NCBI RefSeq assembly: GCF_024339125.1
Contig: NZ_CP101417.1
Location: 2,739,001-2,803,000, forward strand
Origin: Xanthomonas hortorum
GTDB lineage: Bacteria; Pseudomonadota; Gammaproteobacteria; Xanthomonadales; Xanthomonadaceae
Reading direction: 5' to 3'
Length of the DNA: 64,000 bases
Of this stretch, positions 26,591-34,796 are shown piece after piece. The notes beneath the pieces were generated by a model that saw nothing but the letters and a program-made list of their open reading frames with translations, did no database searches and had not been told where the DNA came from. Made by a program: the position numbers and the translations under genes. The stretch's first letter is position 1. Every line of letters begins with the position of its first letter.

Positions 26591-27649
26591 GTGGCGGTGA
26601 CTGGCAAACGTGGATGTCTGGCCGTGCTGGGCACGGCACTGTTGCTCGCGGCGCTGCTGGCGATTGCGGCCGTGGTGGCGTGGCGGCATTACCTGCACTT
26701 CGCCGATACACCGGTGAGCGCGAGCGCGCCCAGTGTGGTGATTGCGCCCGGCGATTCGCTCAAGGTGACGTTGCGCAAGTTGCGCGATGCCGGCGTGGCG
26801 CAGGGCACGGATCTGGAATGGCAGCTGCTCGCCCGCCAGGTCAATGCGGCCGGCAAGCTCAAGGTGGGCGAATACGCGCTGGCGCCGGCCTTGTCGCCGC
26901 GCGCGCTGCTCGAGCGCATGCGCCAGGGCCGGGTGATCCAGTACCGCTTCACGATCGTGGAGGGTTGGAATTTCCGCCAGCTACGCGCGGCGCTGGCCAC
27001 CGCCACGCCGTTGCAGCAATCCATCGGCGCGCTGGACGATGCGGCTGTGATGGCGCGGTTGGGCTTTGCCAATCAGCATCCGGAAGGCCGCTTCCTGCCG
27101 GAAACCTATATCTACCAGCGCAGCGACAGCGATGTGGACGTGCTCAAGCGCGCGCACGAGGCCATGGACAAGGCGTTGGCGCAGGCCTGGGAGCAGCGCG
27201 CCCCCAACTTGCCGCTGACTTCGCCGGAGCAGGCGCTGATCCTGGCCTCCATCATCGAAAAGGAGACCGCGCTGGGCAGCGAGCGACCGCTGATTGCCGG
27301 GGTGTTCCTGCGCCGCCTGCAGCTGGGCATGAAGCTGCAGACCGACCCGACCGTGATCTACGGCATCGGCAGCAGCTACGACGGCAATATCCGCCGTCGC
27401 GATCTGACCACCGACACGCCATACAACACCTACACCCGCACCGGCCTGACCCCGACCCCGATCGCCATGCCGGGCCGTGAGGCCTTGCTGGCGGCGGTGC
27501 GTCCGGCGCCTGGCGAGGCGCTGTACTTCGTGGCGGTTGGCGACGGCACCGGCGCACACGCGTTCTCGGCCACGCTGGCCGAGCACAATGCGGCGGTGGC
27601 GCGTTACCTGCAGCGCCGCCGCCTGCCGCAACCGGAACCAACGCCATGA
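26591..27649 (+). CDS. mltG: Endolytic murein transglycosylase MltG
   Basis: 352 residues from GTG 26591, with GAGG five bases upstream. A single membrane anchor (LAVLGTALLLAALLAIAAVVAW) is followed by a LysM-like part and the YceG domain, with the catalytic Glu in LILASIIEKETAL near residue 222 and the TDPTVIYGIG / TPYNTYTRTGLTPTPIAMPG motifs. It cuts nascent glycan strands at the inner membrane and limits their length. Its stop overlaps the holB start (ATGA). tmk, usually between them, is absent. Confidence 0.95.
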   Translation: MAVTGKRGCLAVLGTALLLAALLAIAAVVAWRHYLHFADTPVSASAPSVVIAPGDSLKVTLRKLRDAGVAQGTDLEWQLLARQVNAAGKLKVGEYALAPALSPRALLERMRQGRVIQYRFTIVEGWNFRQLRAALATATPLQQSIGALDDAAVMARLGFANQHPEGRFLPETYIYQRSDSDVDVLKRAHEAMDKALAQAWEQRAPNLPLTSPEQALILASIIEKETALGSERPLIAGVFLRRLQLGMKLQTDPTVIYGIGSSYDGNIRRRDLTTDTPYNTYTRTGLTPTPIAMPGREALLAAVRPAPGEALYFVAVGDGTGAHAFSATLAEHNAAVARYLQRRRLPQPEPTP

Positions 27650-28605
27650 CCGCCGCATTTTCGCCCTGGCAACAGCGCGCCTATGACCAGACCCTGGCCG
27701 CACTGGATGCCGGACGGCTCGGACACGGGCTGCTGATCTGCGGGCCGGACGGCCTGGGCAAGCGCGCGGTCGCGCTTGCACTGGCAGAGCACGTGCTGGC
27801 CAGCTCGCCGGACCCGGCGCTGGCGCAGCGCAGCCGGCAGCTGATCGCGGCCGGGACCCACCCGGACCTGCAGCTGATCTCGTTCATTCCCAACCGCACC
27901 GGCGACAAGCTGCGCACCGAGATCGTGATCGAGCAGGTGCGCGAGATTTCGCAGAAGCTCTCGCTGACCCCGCAGTACGGCATCGCGCAGGTGGTGATCG
28001 TCGACCCGGCCGATGCGATCAATCGCGCTGCCTGCAACGCCTTGCTCAAGACACTGGAGGAACCGTCGCCGGGCCGCTACCTGTGGCTGATCAGCGCGCA
28101 GCCCGCGCGCTTGCCGGCGACCATCCGCAGCCGCTGCCAGCGTCTGGAATTCAAGCTGCCGCCCGCACACGAGGCGCTGGCCTGGCTGCTGTCGCAGGGC
28201 GTTGGCGAGCGGGCTGCACAGGAAGCGCTGGAGGCCGCACGCGGCCATCCGGGGCTTGCCGCGCAATGGCTGCGCGAAGATGGCCTGGCGGTACGTCGCA
28301 CGGTGACGCAGGACCTGGAGCAGATCGCCGCCGGGCGCGCCAGCGCAGTCGATGTTGCGCAGCGCTGGACCAACGACGGCCAGGCCGACCAACGTCTGCG
28401 CCACGCCGCCGACCTGGCGCTGGCACAGGCATCGGCCGGCTTGACCGATCCATCGCGGTTGCACAAGCTGGCGACCTGGTTCGACGCCGCCAATCGCACG
28501 CGCGATCTGCTGCGCACCACCGTCCGCGCCGATCTGGCGGTGACGGAATTGTTGCTGTCCTGGCGCGAGGGAGAGCGTCCGGTAAGTTCTAGGGGAACTC
28601 GATGA
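27646..28605 (+). CDS. holB: DNA polymerase III subunit delta'
   Basis: 319 residues. Clamp-loader fold with Walker A-like GPDGLGKRAVALALAE, the sensor ACNALLKTLEEPSPGRYLWLIS and the SRC motif TIRSRCQRLEF. The four-cysteine zinc module of many delta' proteins is not seen. It forms the clamp loader with tau/gamma (dnaX at 6796). Start ATG overlaps mltG by 4 bp; its own stop overlaps the pilZ start by 4 bp. Confidence 0.94.
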   Translation: MTAAFSPWQQRAYDQTLAALDAGRLGHGLLICGPDGLGKRAVALALAEHVLASSPDPALAQRSRQLIAAGTHPDLQLISFIPNRTGDKLRTEIVIEQVREISQKLSLTPQYGIAQVVIVDPADAINRAACNALLKTLEEPSPGRYLWLISAQPARLPATIRSRCQRLEFKLPPAHEALAWLLSQGVGERAAQEALEAARGHPGLAAQWLREDGLAVRRTVTQDLEQIAAGRASAVDVAQRWTNDGQADQRLRHAADLALAQASAGLTDPSRLHKLATWFDAANRTRDLLRTTVRADLAVTELLLSWREGERPVSSRGTR

Positions 28606-28955
28606 GTGCAATGAATGCACGCCAAGGCATTTTGTCGCTGGCGCTGAAAGACAAACCGGCGCTCTACAGCGCCTACATGCCGTTCGTGAAAGGCGGCGGC
28701 ATCTTCGTGCCCACGCCCAAGCGCTACATGCTCGGCGACGAAGTGTTCCTGCTGCTGACGCTGCCGGACTCCAGCGAGCGCCTGCCGGTCGCCGGCAAGG
28801 TCATCTGGACCACGCCTGCCGGCGCGCAGGGCAACCGCGCTGCCGGCATCGGCGTGCAGTTCCCGGACGGCCCGGAAGGCGAGGCGGTGCGCAACAAGAT
28901 CGAGACGCTGCTGGCGGGGTTGACGACTTCGGATAAGCCGACGCATACGATGTGA
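28602..28955 (+). CDS. pilZ: Type IV pilus PilZ protein (non-canonical, FimX/PilB partner)
   Basis: 117 residues. It follows the founding PilZ family (holB-pilZ order) and contains the PilZ beta-barrel pattern, but it lacks the N-terminal RxxxR and the D/NxSxxG motifs needed for c-di-GMP (here KGGGIFVPTPKRY). Established work on Xanthomonas PilZ shows this type does not bind c-di-GMP itself but bridges the pilus ATPase PilB and the EAL domain of FimX in twitching motility. Start ATG at 28602 overlaps holB (ATGA). Confidence 0.93.
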   Translation: MSAMNARQGILSLALKDKPALYSAYMPFVKGGGIFVPTPKRYMLGDEVFLLLTLPDSSERLPVAGKVIWTTPAGAQGNRAAGIGVQFPDGPEGEAVRNKIETLLAGLTTSDKPTHTM

Positions 28956-29154
28956 GGCTGGTGCGGGTGCAGTACGGCGTGGCGCAGCCGCGTGTGCGTG
29001 ATCGCCCTCGTCTTCAAGCGGGTCATCGAAGGGAGCGGGCGTTTGAACCACGGAATCGACCGCCACGATGTCGCTGCCAGGTAGCCGGAACGCCGCACTC
29101 AGTCGCCGGAACGGGGCGTTTTCGACCGCAGCGCCAGCGCCCTGGATGAACCTG

Positions 29155-29182
29155 TTGACGATCGCCACAGCTGCCCTATAAT
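29155..29182 (+). promoter_or_regulatory. Sigma-70 promoter of tRNA-Val
   Basis: -35 TTGACG at 29155-29160, 16-bp spacer, -10 TATAAT (perfect consensus) at 29177-29182; transcription would begin near 29189, about 11 bp before the tRNA. The 199 bp between pilZ and this promoter hold no gene I can support. Confidence 0.9.
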
Positions 29183-29199
29183 GTGCGGCTCGCGTCACC

Positions 29200-29274
29200 G
29201 GGCGGTTAGCTCAGCGGTAGAGCATTGCCTTCACACGGCAAGGGTCACAAGTTCGAACCTTGTACCGCCCACCA
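29200..29274 (+). tRNA. tRNA-Val (anticodon CAC)
   Basis: 75 nt with encoded CCA. Acceptor GGGCGGT pairs with ACCGCCC, D-loop AGCTCAGCGGTAGAGC, anticodon loop TTCACAC on a TTGCC/GGCAA stem giving CAC (GUG codon), T-loop TTCGAAC. Confidence 0.97.
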
Positions 29275-29318
29275 TCGAAATCCAGTCGCAGACAAGGGTT
29301 TCAGCGCGAGAAGAAAAG

Positions 29319-29342
29319 AGCCGGCCAAGTGCCGGCTTTTTG
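29319..29342 (+). terminator. Terminator of tRNA-Val
   Basis: AGCCGGC, loop CAAGT, GCCGGCT then five T. It lies 44 bp after the tRNA. Confidence 0.88.
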
Positions 29343-29470
29343 TTGTCCTGCAAGGTTTTGAGCATCTGGTTCAGTTGAGTATTTGTGCCGCCTGACAGAT
29401 GTCGTCGAATCGTTGTGGCTGTCCAACGCTGCGTTTGGCGGGTGTCGCCGGCAGCGTGGATGGGCAAGGA

Positions 29471-29728
29471 TTACGCGTAGTGGTAGCGCGCCTGAGCAAT
29501 CAGCAGGATGCCGTTCTCGGCCTTATAGACAATCCGGTGTTCGTCGTTGATGCGGCGTGACCAGTAGCCCGCCAGCGCATGGCGCAACGGTTCGGGTTTG
29601 CCGATGCCCTGGAAAGGATCGCGCTGAATGGCCTTGATCAACTCGTTGATGCGTTTGAGCATCTTCTTGTCGGTCTGTTGCCAGTAGAGGTAGTCCTCCC
29701 AGGCATTGTCCGCAAACTGCAGAATCAC
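29471..29728 (-). CDS. yoeB: YoeB family mRNA interferase toxin
   Basis: 85 residues. Alignment by eye to YoeB keeps all catalytic positions: Glu46 in GKPEPL, Arg65 in DEHRIVY, His83 and Tyr84 in RYHYA at the C-terminus, with one extra Ala. WSRRINDEHRIVY is the family signature. It cleaves mRNA on the ribosome. The ATG overlaps the antitoxin stop (ATGA, 29725-29728), the classic yefM-yoeB coupling. Expected activity is intact. Confidence 0.94.
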   Translation of the reverse strand: MILQFADNAWEDYLYWQQTDKKMLKRINELIKAIQRDPFQGIGKPEPLRHALAGYWSRRINDEHRIVYKAENGILLIAQARYHYA

Positions 29729-29976
29729 TCAGCCAGTTCCCGTTCCTTGCCGCGACCGGCCTCAAGCTGGGCAATGGATTCCAGCAGCCGTTGCGCGCTC
29801 TTCGGGCTGCGCAGCAGGTAGGCGGTCTCTTCCATGGCCTTGTAGTCTTCCAGCGACAACATGACTACGGCGCGCTCACCGCTGCGCGTGATGATCACCG
29901 GCTCATGGTCATTGACGACACGGTCCATGGTGTCGGCCAGAGAGGCACGCGCGGCGCTGTAAGTGATGGTGTCCAT
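29725..29976 (-). CDS. yefM: YefM/Phd family antitoxin
   Basis: 83 residues from ATG 29976. The N-terminal DNA-binding Phd fold ITYSAARASLADTMDRVV and VIITRSGERAVVMLSLEDYKAMEETAYLL (shown in two pieces) are typical YefM. The C-terminal part, LESIAQLEAGRGKERELAE, would wrap the YoeB toxin. A TGTACA-type operator sits 16-34 bp upstream of the start. Codons further upstream in frame are not supported because they overlap that operator. Confidence 0.93.
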   Translation of the reverse strand: MDTITYSAARASLADTMDRVVNDHEPVIITRSGERAVVMLSLEDYKAMEETAYLLRSPKSAQRLLESIAQLEAGRGKERELAE

Positions 29977-29991
29977 GAGATGATCCGGATA

Positions 29992-30009
29992 TGTACAGGA
30001 AATTGTACG
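29992..30009 (-). promoter_or_regulatory. YefM operator (TGTACA repeat)
   Basis: TGTACA at 29992-29997 and TGTACG at 30004-30009, 12 bp centre to centre. E. coli YefM binds palindromes with a TGTACA core upstream of its own operon; position and spacing fit autoregulation. Confidence 0.75.
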
Positions 30010-30161
30010 TATGTGTCTGGGAGAGTCAACTGTCCAGTCTGCTGGCCTCCGGACTGGTTCAACGTCCCTGACCGTCATGCTATTCCGGTTGTGCCTGCTT
30101 CTTGCGGGCCAGCGAATGAATCGCCATCCTGCAACACCCCCGCGTTGAAAAAGGAGTGGCG

Positions 30162-30488
30162 ATGAAGACGCTGCTTGGAAGTGCTCTGGTTGCGATGGTG
30201 TTGCTGGCCGGCTGTGCCCGCGATGTGGGTGAGCAGTACGTGGGCAAGTGGGTCAACGTGAAGTCGCAGAAGAACGTGCTGAGCATCGAGCACAATGGCG
30301 AGAGCTTCATCATTCGCGATACCACGCCGGAGGTGTTGGGCAGCGGCGTCAAGACAAAGAATCATCCGGCAATCTTGAACAAGGGTGTGCTGCAGGTGTC
30401 CAGCGCGGATGGCACCGTCAATTACGCGATTGATCAGGCGACCGGTCACTTGAGCACAGGCGATGCCGAGTACACGCGGGTCAAGTGA
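30162..30488 (+). CDS. Small predicted lipoprotein
   Basis: 108 residues from ATG 30162, with AAGGAG at 30151-30156 (a GTG two codons earlier would lie within this Shine-Dalgarno). The signal LLGSALVAMVLLAGC has a clear lipobox (LAGC, Cys about 18). The mature part is beta-rich and polar (YVGKWVNVKSQKNVLSIEHN...), like small DUF-type lipocalin-related folds, with no recognised motif. Location is probably outer membrane or periplasmic face (Ala-Arg-Asp at +2 to +4 may matter: the Asp is not at +2). Monocistronic; convergent with prpR after 240 bp. Confidence 0.8.
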   Translation: MKTLLGSALVAMVLLAGCARDVGEQYVGKWVNVKSQKNVLSIEHNGESFIIRDTTPEVLGSGVKTKNHPAILNKGVLQVSSADGTVNYAIDQATGHLSTGDAEYTRVK

Positions 30489-30657
30489 TCGCTACGCGCT
30501 CGTTCAATCGGCGTGCGCTGGAGTGGGCGGCGCTGCGTGTGCGGCGGGATCGCATCACCAACGTAGCAGCGACCATTTCGTGTGGATTGCGTCGCTGTTT
30601 TGACTGCTGACCGCGATTCTTGCGTTCTCAACGACGCGCTGCCAAGCCCGGTGCTTG

Positions 30658-30760
30658 TGTCCTAAGCAGGCGATACCAGAGCCTGCAGCTGCGTCTTAAA
30701 CACCCAAAGCCAAGTGTGCGTTTGCACCCTAAGCACGCGATGCCAAAGCGTGCGCCTGCA
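30658..30760 (-). repeat. Duplicated prpR 3' terminus (two degenerate copies, 67 bp apart)
   Basis: Minus-strand copy 1 ends KTQLQALVSPA-stop at 30662; copy 2 is the true prpR end [15 protein letters not shown] at 30729. The pattern CTAAGC-[AG/AC]GCGAT-[AC/GC]CA[G/A]AGC is shared over about 34 bp. The 240-bp space between the lipoprotein gene and prpR holds this and nothing else I recognise. Confidence 0.6.
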
Positions 30761-32333
30761 TCCAGCGCCACAAGGTGGTACGGGAGACGCCGAGTACTTG
30801 AGCGGCGATGGCGCGATTGCCGTTTGCTCGCTCGAGCGCTGTACTGACTGCTGTTGCAGTGAGTTGCATGCGTGAGGTTGCAAGATCGGTGTGTCCGGGC
30901 GCCGTTGTGCTGTCGCCAAGGTGTATGTCGAATAGCTCTGGCGCCCAGCTTTCCAATTGATCCAGGCTCAGGTGGTCGTGTGGCTGTGCCTTCCAATGGA
31001 TACACAGGCGTTCGACCAGATTACGTAGTTCGCGCACGTTGCCTGGCCACGCGTGCTGTTGCAGCCGCTGCAATGCTGTCGGTATCAGTGGCGAAGGGAT
31101 ACTGCCGAGTTGCTGGAAGTAATGCGTTAGCAACAAGGCGATTTCGTTGGGTCGGTTGCGCAGCGGCGGCAGTGCGATGCGCAGTGCTGCCAGCCGATAA
31201 AACAGATCGCGGCGGAAGCGTCCTTGTTCGACCAGTGTCTGCAGCGGTTGCAGGCTGGCGGCGACGACCCGCACGTCGACAGCGACCGGCAGCGTGGCGC
31301 CGACACGTAGCACTTCGCGCTCCTCCAGTACGCGCAATAAGCGTGTCTGCAGCGGCATCGGCAGTTCGCCGATTTCGTCGAGAAACAAGGTGCCTTCCTG
31401 TGCGGCTTCGATTAGGCCGGTATGGCCGCCGCGGCGGGCGCCGGTGAATGCACCGTCGCTATAGCCGAACAATTCTGCTTCCAGCAGCGATTCGCTGATG
31501 GCGCCGCAGTTGATCGCAACGAAGCGGCCGCGCCGACGGCTGCCAGCGTGCAATTGGCGCGCGACCAGTTCCTTGCCCGTGCCTGTCTCGCCGCTGATCA
31601 ACACAGTGCCGGCATGTGGTGCGTACAGCTGCACCAACGCGCGCACGTGCGCCATTGCCGCGTCTTCGCCAAGCAATGCATCGGTGCGGCGAGCGCGATG
31701 TGTGCCAGTGCGACCGCTAGGGCGATCGTTATTGGGCGCGGTGCCCAAGGCGATGGCGTGTTCGAGCGCCAGGCGCACCGAATCTGCCGAATACAGCAGC
31801 ACGCCGGGCAAGCCGGCCTGTTCGGCGAAATCGATCGCCATGCCGGTGCCAACGATGACCTGGATGCCGCTTGCACGCAGGTCGGCGATGCAGTCGCGCG
31901 CGTCTTCGGCGGTAACGAAGCGGCGGTGTTCTATGTCGAGGTCGAAGCTGTGCTGAAACGCGCGGAACGAGGGCACATCGGTGGCATGGGTGACCACGCC
32001 GATGCGCGGCGCGATACGTCGTGCGCGCGCTAACGCTTCCATCAGATCGAACCCGGTGGCCTGGATCGGCGCCAGCGGCAGCGCAAGCCGGCTGCGCAGA
32101 TAGGCGGCGTTGGAGCCGCCGGCGACCAGCACATCACAGCGCTCGCGGCGCAGGCGCTGGCCGATGACCTCCACCGCCTCGGCAAAGCCGAGGTTGATCT
32201 GCTCGATGCGCGCGCGCTGGTCGAACTCGGGGATGACGTCGGCTAGCAGGCCGGTCAGACGCGAGACGCTGACGGTCCAGATCACGGGTGATGAGACGTC
32301 GGAAGGCTCGGGGATGGAGGGCGTGCGCATCAT
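30729..32333 (-). CDS. prpR: Sigma-54 dependent propionate catabolism activator PrpR
   Basis: 534 residues from the ATG at 32333 (an in-frame GTG at 32369 would add 12 residues but would overlap the repeats at 32341-32358). Residues about 15-190 form the PrpR_N propionate/2-methylcitrate sensing domain. The AAA+ domain has Walker [13 protein letters not shown], the canonical GAFTGA loop ([12 protein letters not shown]), Walker [11 protein letters not shown], and a C-terminal Fis-type helix-turn-helix ([20 protein letters not shown]). It activates sigma-54 RNA polymerase at the divergent prpB promoter. The 3' end is followed by a degenerate second copy of its terminus. Confidence 0.93.
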   Translation of the reverse strand: MMRTPSIPEPSDVSSPVIWTVSVSRLTGLLADVIPEFDQRARIEQINLGFAEAVEVIGQRLRRERCDVLVAGGSNAAYLRSRLALPLAPIQATGFDLMEALARARRIAPRIGVVTHATDVPSFRAFQHSFDLDIEHRRFVTAEDARDCIADLRASGIQVIVGTGMAIDFAEQAGLPGVLLYSADSVRLALEHAIALGTAPNNDRPSGRTGTHRARRTDALLGEDAAMAHVRALVQLYAPHAGTVLISGETGTGKELVARQLHAGSRRRGRFVAINCGAISESLLEAELFGYSDGAFTGARRGGHTGLIEAAQEGTLFLDEIGELPMPLQTRLLRVLEEREVLRVGATLPVAVDVRVVAASLQPLQTLVEQGRFRRDLFYRLAALRIALPPLRNRPNEIALLLTHYFQQLGSIPSPLIPTALQRLQQHAWPGNVRELRNLVERLCIHWKAQPHDHLSLDQLESWAPELFDIHLGDSTTAPGHTDLATSRMQLTATAVSTALERANGNRAIAAQVLGVSRTTLWRWMQAHALASRA

Positions 32334-32371
32334 GCAGTCGCGTTTCAATGACGTTTCATGCTGCTCCACAC

Positions 32372-32387
32372 GTTGCGGATTTGCAAC
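32372..32387. promoter_or_regulatory. Inverted repeat GTTGC-N6-GCAAC, candidate PrpR site
   Basis: Perfect 5-bp arms (32372-32376, 32383-32387) lie about 50 bp upstream of the -24 element, in the space between prpR and prpB. Two direct CGTTTCA repeats at 32341-32347 and 32352-32358 lie next to it. Assignment to PrpR is by position. Confidence 0.5.
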
Positions 32388-32427
32388 AAATTAAAGTGGT
32401 CTCGGCGGTCAAATCAAAGGGTTACAG

Positions 32428-32444
32428 TTGGCATGCCACTTGCG
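32428..32444 (+). promoter_or_regulatory. Sigma-54 promoter of prpB
   Basis: TTGGCATGCCACTTGCG: GG at 32430-32431 and GC at 32442-32443 are 10 bp apart, the -24/-12 spacing; transcription would start near 32454, giving a 23-nt leader to the prpB ATG at 32477. Confidence 0.85.
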
Positions 32445-32476
32445 CTTATCACCACATCTCCAACCCAGGAACCGCC

Positions 32477-33373
32477 ATGACGTCTTCGCCCACCGCTTCC
32501 GCCGGCACGCGCTTCCGCGCCGCACTGGCTGCCGAATCGCCGCTGCAGGTGATCGGCGCGATCAACGCCAACCATGCGTTGCTGGCCCAGCGCGCCGGCT
32601 ACCAGGCGATCTATCTGTCGGGCGGCGGTGTGGCGGCCGGCTCGTTAGGGTTGCCTGACCTGGGCATCAACACGCTGGAAGACGTGCTGATCGACGTGCG
32701 CCGCATCACCGATGTCTGCGAACTGCCGCTGCTGGTGGATGTGGACACCGGCTTCGGGCCGAGTGCGTTCAACATCGAGCGCACCATCAAATCGCTGATC
32801 AAGGCGGGCGCGGGCGGTTGCCATATCGAAGACCAAGTCGGCGCCAAGCGTTGCGGGCATCGGCCGGGCAAGGAGATCGTGAGCCAGGGCGAGATGGTGG
32901 ATCGGGTCAAGGCGGCCGCCGATGCCAAGACCGATGCGGCGTTCTTCCTGATCGCGCGCACCGACGCGATCCAGATGGAAGGCGTGGATGCGGCGATCGA
33001 ACGCGCCATCGCCTGCGTGGAAGCCGGTGCCGACGGCATCTTCGCCGAGGCCGCGTACGACCTGGACACCTACAAGCGCTTCGTCGATGCGGTGCGCGTG
33101 CCGGTGCTGGCCAACATCACCGAATTCGGCAAGACGCCGCTGTTTACCCGCGACCAACTTGCGCAGGCCGGTGTGGCAATCCAGCTGTTTCCGTTGTCTG
33201 CATTCCGTGCGGCAAACAAGGCGGCCGAGGAGGTCTATACCGCGATTCGTCGCGACGGGCATCAGCAGGCCGTGCTCGAAAGCATGCAGACACGCGAAGA
33301 GCTGTACGAACGCATCGGCTACCACGACTACGAGCAGCGTCTGGATGCACTGTTTGCGCGCAAAGGCGCATGA
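32477..33373 (+). CDS. prpB: 2-methylisocitrate lyase
   Basis: 298 residues, full length. Isocitrate-lyase family motifs: [31 protein letters not shown] for metal binding, [18 protein letters not shown] with the active-site Cys (KRCGH, about residue 125), and NITEFGKTP. It splits 2-methylisocitrate into pyruvate and succinate. First gene of the prp operon, controlled by the sigma-54 promoter at 32428-32444. ATG 32477 follows CAGGAA. Confidence 0.96.
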   Translation: MTSSPTASAGTRFRAALAAESPLQVIGAINANHALLAQRAGYQAIYLSGGGVAAGSLGLPDLGINTLEDVLIDVRRITDVCELPLLVDVDTGFGPSAFNIERTIKSLIKAGAGGCHIEDQVGAKRCGHRPGKEIVSQGEMVDRVKAAADAKTDAAFFLIARTDAIQMEGVDAAIERAIACVEAGADGIFAEAAYDLDTYKRFVDAVRVPVLANITEFGKTPLFTRDQLAQAGVAIQLFPLSAFRAANKAAEEVYTAIRRDGHQQAVLESMQTREELYERIGYHDYEQRLDALFARKGA

Positions 33374-33448
33374 TCGCGCTCTGCTGCGCGCACGTTTCGA
33401 CACCTCATCCGTGACACCGCAACACGACATAGTTTGGGAGCTCATCGC

Positions 33449-34603
33449 ATGAACGACACCGTCAATCCCGGCTTCAAGCCGAAAAAATCCGTTGCCTTGT
33501 CCGGCACTGCTGCCGGCAACACCGCGTTGTGTACGGTGGGCCGCAGCGGCAACGATCTGCATTACCGCGGGTACGACATTCTGGATCTGGCAACCACCAG
33601 CGAGTTCGAGGAAATCGCCTATCTGCTGGTGCATGGCAAATTGCCCAACAACGGCGAATTGCGCGGTTATAAGGCCAAGCTGCGCTCGCTGCGTGGCGTG
33701 CCGGCTGCGGTGAAAGCGGCTCTGGAACAATTGCCGCCGTCTGCCCATCCGATGGACGTGATGCGCACCGGCGTGTCGGTACTGGGTTGCCTGCAGCCGG
33801 AGAAAGACGACCACAATCATCCTGGCGCGCGCGATATCGCCGACAAGCTGATGGCTTCGCTGGGCTCGATGTTGCTCTACTGGTATCACTACAGCCACAA
33901 CGGCAGGCGCATCGAGGTGGAAACCGACGATGATTCGATCGGTGGGCACTTCCTGCACTTGCTGCATGGTTTCGCGCCGAAGGAGACGTGGGTGCGTGCG
34001 ATGCACACCAGCCTGATTCTGTACGCCGAGCATGAGTTCAATGCGTCCACGTTCGCGAGCCGTGTGATTGCCGGTACCGGTAGCGATATGTACAGCGCCA
34101 CCGCCGGCGGCATCGGTGCGTTGCGCGGGCCCAAGCACGGCGGCGCCAACGAAGTGGCGTTCGACATACAGAAGCGTTACGACACCCCGGATGAAGCCGA
34201 GGCCGACATCAAGGCACGTGTGGAGCGCAAGGAAGTGGTGATCGGCTTCGGGCATCCGGTCTACACCGTGTCCGATCCGCGCAACAAGGTGATCAAGGAG
34301 GTGGCGCGGGAGCTGTCCGACGAGCAGGGAAGCCGCAAGATGTACGACATTGCCGAGCGCCTGGAGACGGTGATGTGGGACATCAAGAAGATGTTCCCGA
34401 ACCTGGATTGGTTCAGTGCGGTGAGCTATCACATGATGGGCGTGCCGACTGCGATGTTTACGCCATTGTTCGTGCTGGCGCGCACTGCAGGGTGGAGCGC
34501 GCACATCATCGAACAGCGTGTGGACGGCAAGATCATTCGCCCCTCGGCCAATTACACCGGGCCGGAAGATCAGGTGTTTGTACCGTTGGATCAGCGCCCC
34601 TGA
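33449..34603 (+). CDS. prpC: 2-methylcitrate synthase
   Basis: 384 residues. Citrate-synthase fold with the LHYRGYDI signature (short, PrpC type), [14 protein letters not shown], and active-site HGGANE, HPVY and the final [16 protein letters not shown]. Condenses propionyl-CoA with oxaloacetate to 2-methylcitrate. The ATG 33449 has GGGAG upstream; 75 bp separate it from prpB. Length and N-terminus favour PrpC over GltA. Confidence 0.95.
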   Translation: MNDTVNPGFKPKKSVALSGTAAGNTALCTVGRSGNDLHYRGYDILDLATTSEFEEIAYLLVHGKLPNNGELRGYKAKLRSLRGVPAAVKAALEQLPPSAHPMDVMRTGVSVLGCLQPEKDDHNHPGARDIADKLMASLGSMLLYWYHYSHNGRRIEVETDDDSIGGHFLHLLHGFAPKETWVRAMHTSLILYAEHEFNASTFASRVIAGTGSDMYSATAGGIGALRGPKHGGANEVAFDIQKRYDTPDEAEADIKARVERKEVVIGFGHPVYTVSDPRNKVIKEVARELSDEQGSRKMYDIAERLETVMWDIKKMFPNLDWFSAVSYHMMGVPTAMFTPLFVLARTAGWSAHIIEQRVDGKIIRPSANYTGPEDQVFVPLDQRP

Positions 34604-34720
34604 GAACGCGCCAGCCGTTGGAGTGGTCCACCTCGATCGCCGTCGTTCAATGAAGGCGATCGAGCTCTCGCAATCGCGATGAGAGATGGCAAAACCCCAA
34701 AGGCGTCTGAGACTCTAATC

Positions 34721-34762
34721 CGACTCCCGACTCCCGACTCCCGACTCCCGACTCCCGACTCC
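34721..34762 (+). repeat. Six tandem copies of CGACTCC
   Basis: Six exact heptamers (34721-34762) plus a partial unit, 34 bp before the acnD start. Copy number could vary between strains; it lies in untranslated DNA, so variation would alter promoter or leader spacing rather than frame. Confidence 0.9.
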
Positions 34763-34796
34763 CGAAATGCCCCCGCCCGCTTCGATATCGCCAGCC

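Noticed and set aside
28956-29199. Minus-strand frame between pilZ and tRNA-Val with protein-like stretches
   Set aside because: It continues antisense into pilZ and holB, has no recognised motif and no ribosome-binding site; the strong tRNA promoter lies in it.
34700-34770. CRISPR array
   Set aside because: The repeats are 7 bp and contiguous without spacers; a simple tandem repeat.
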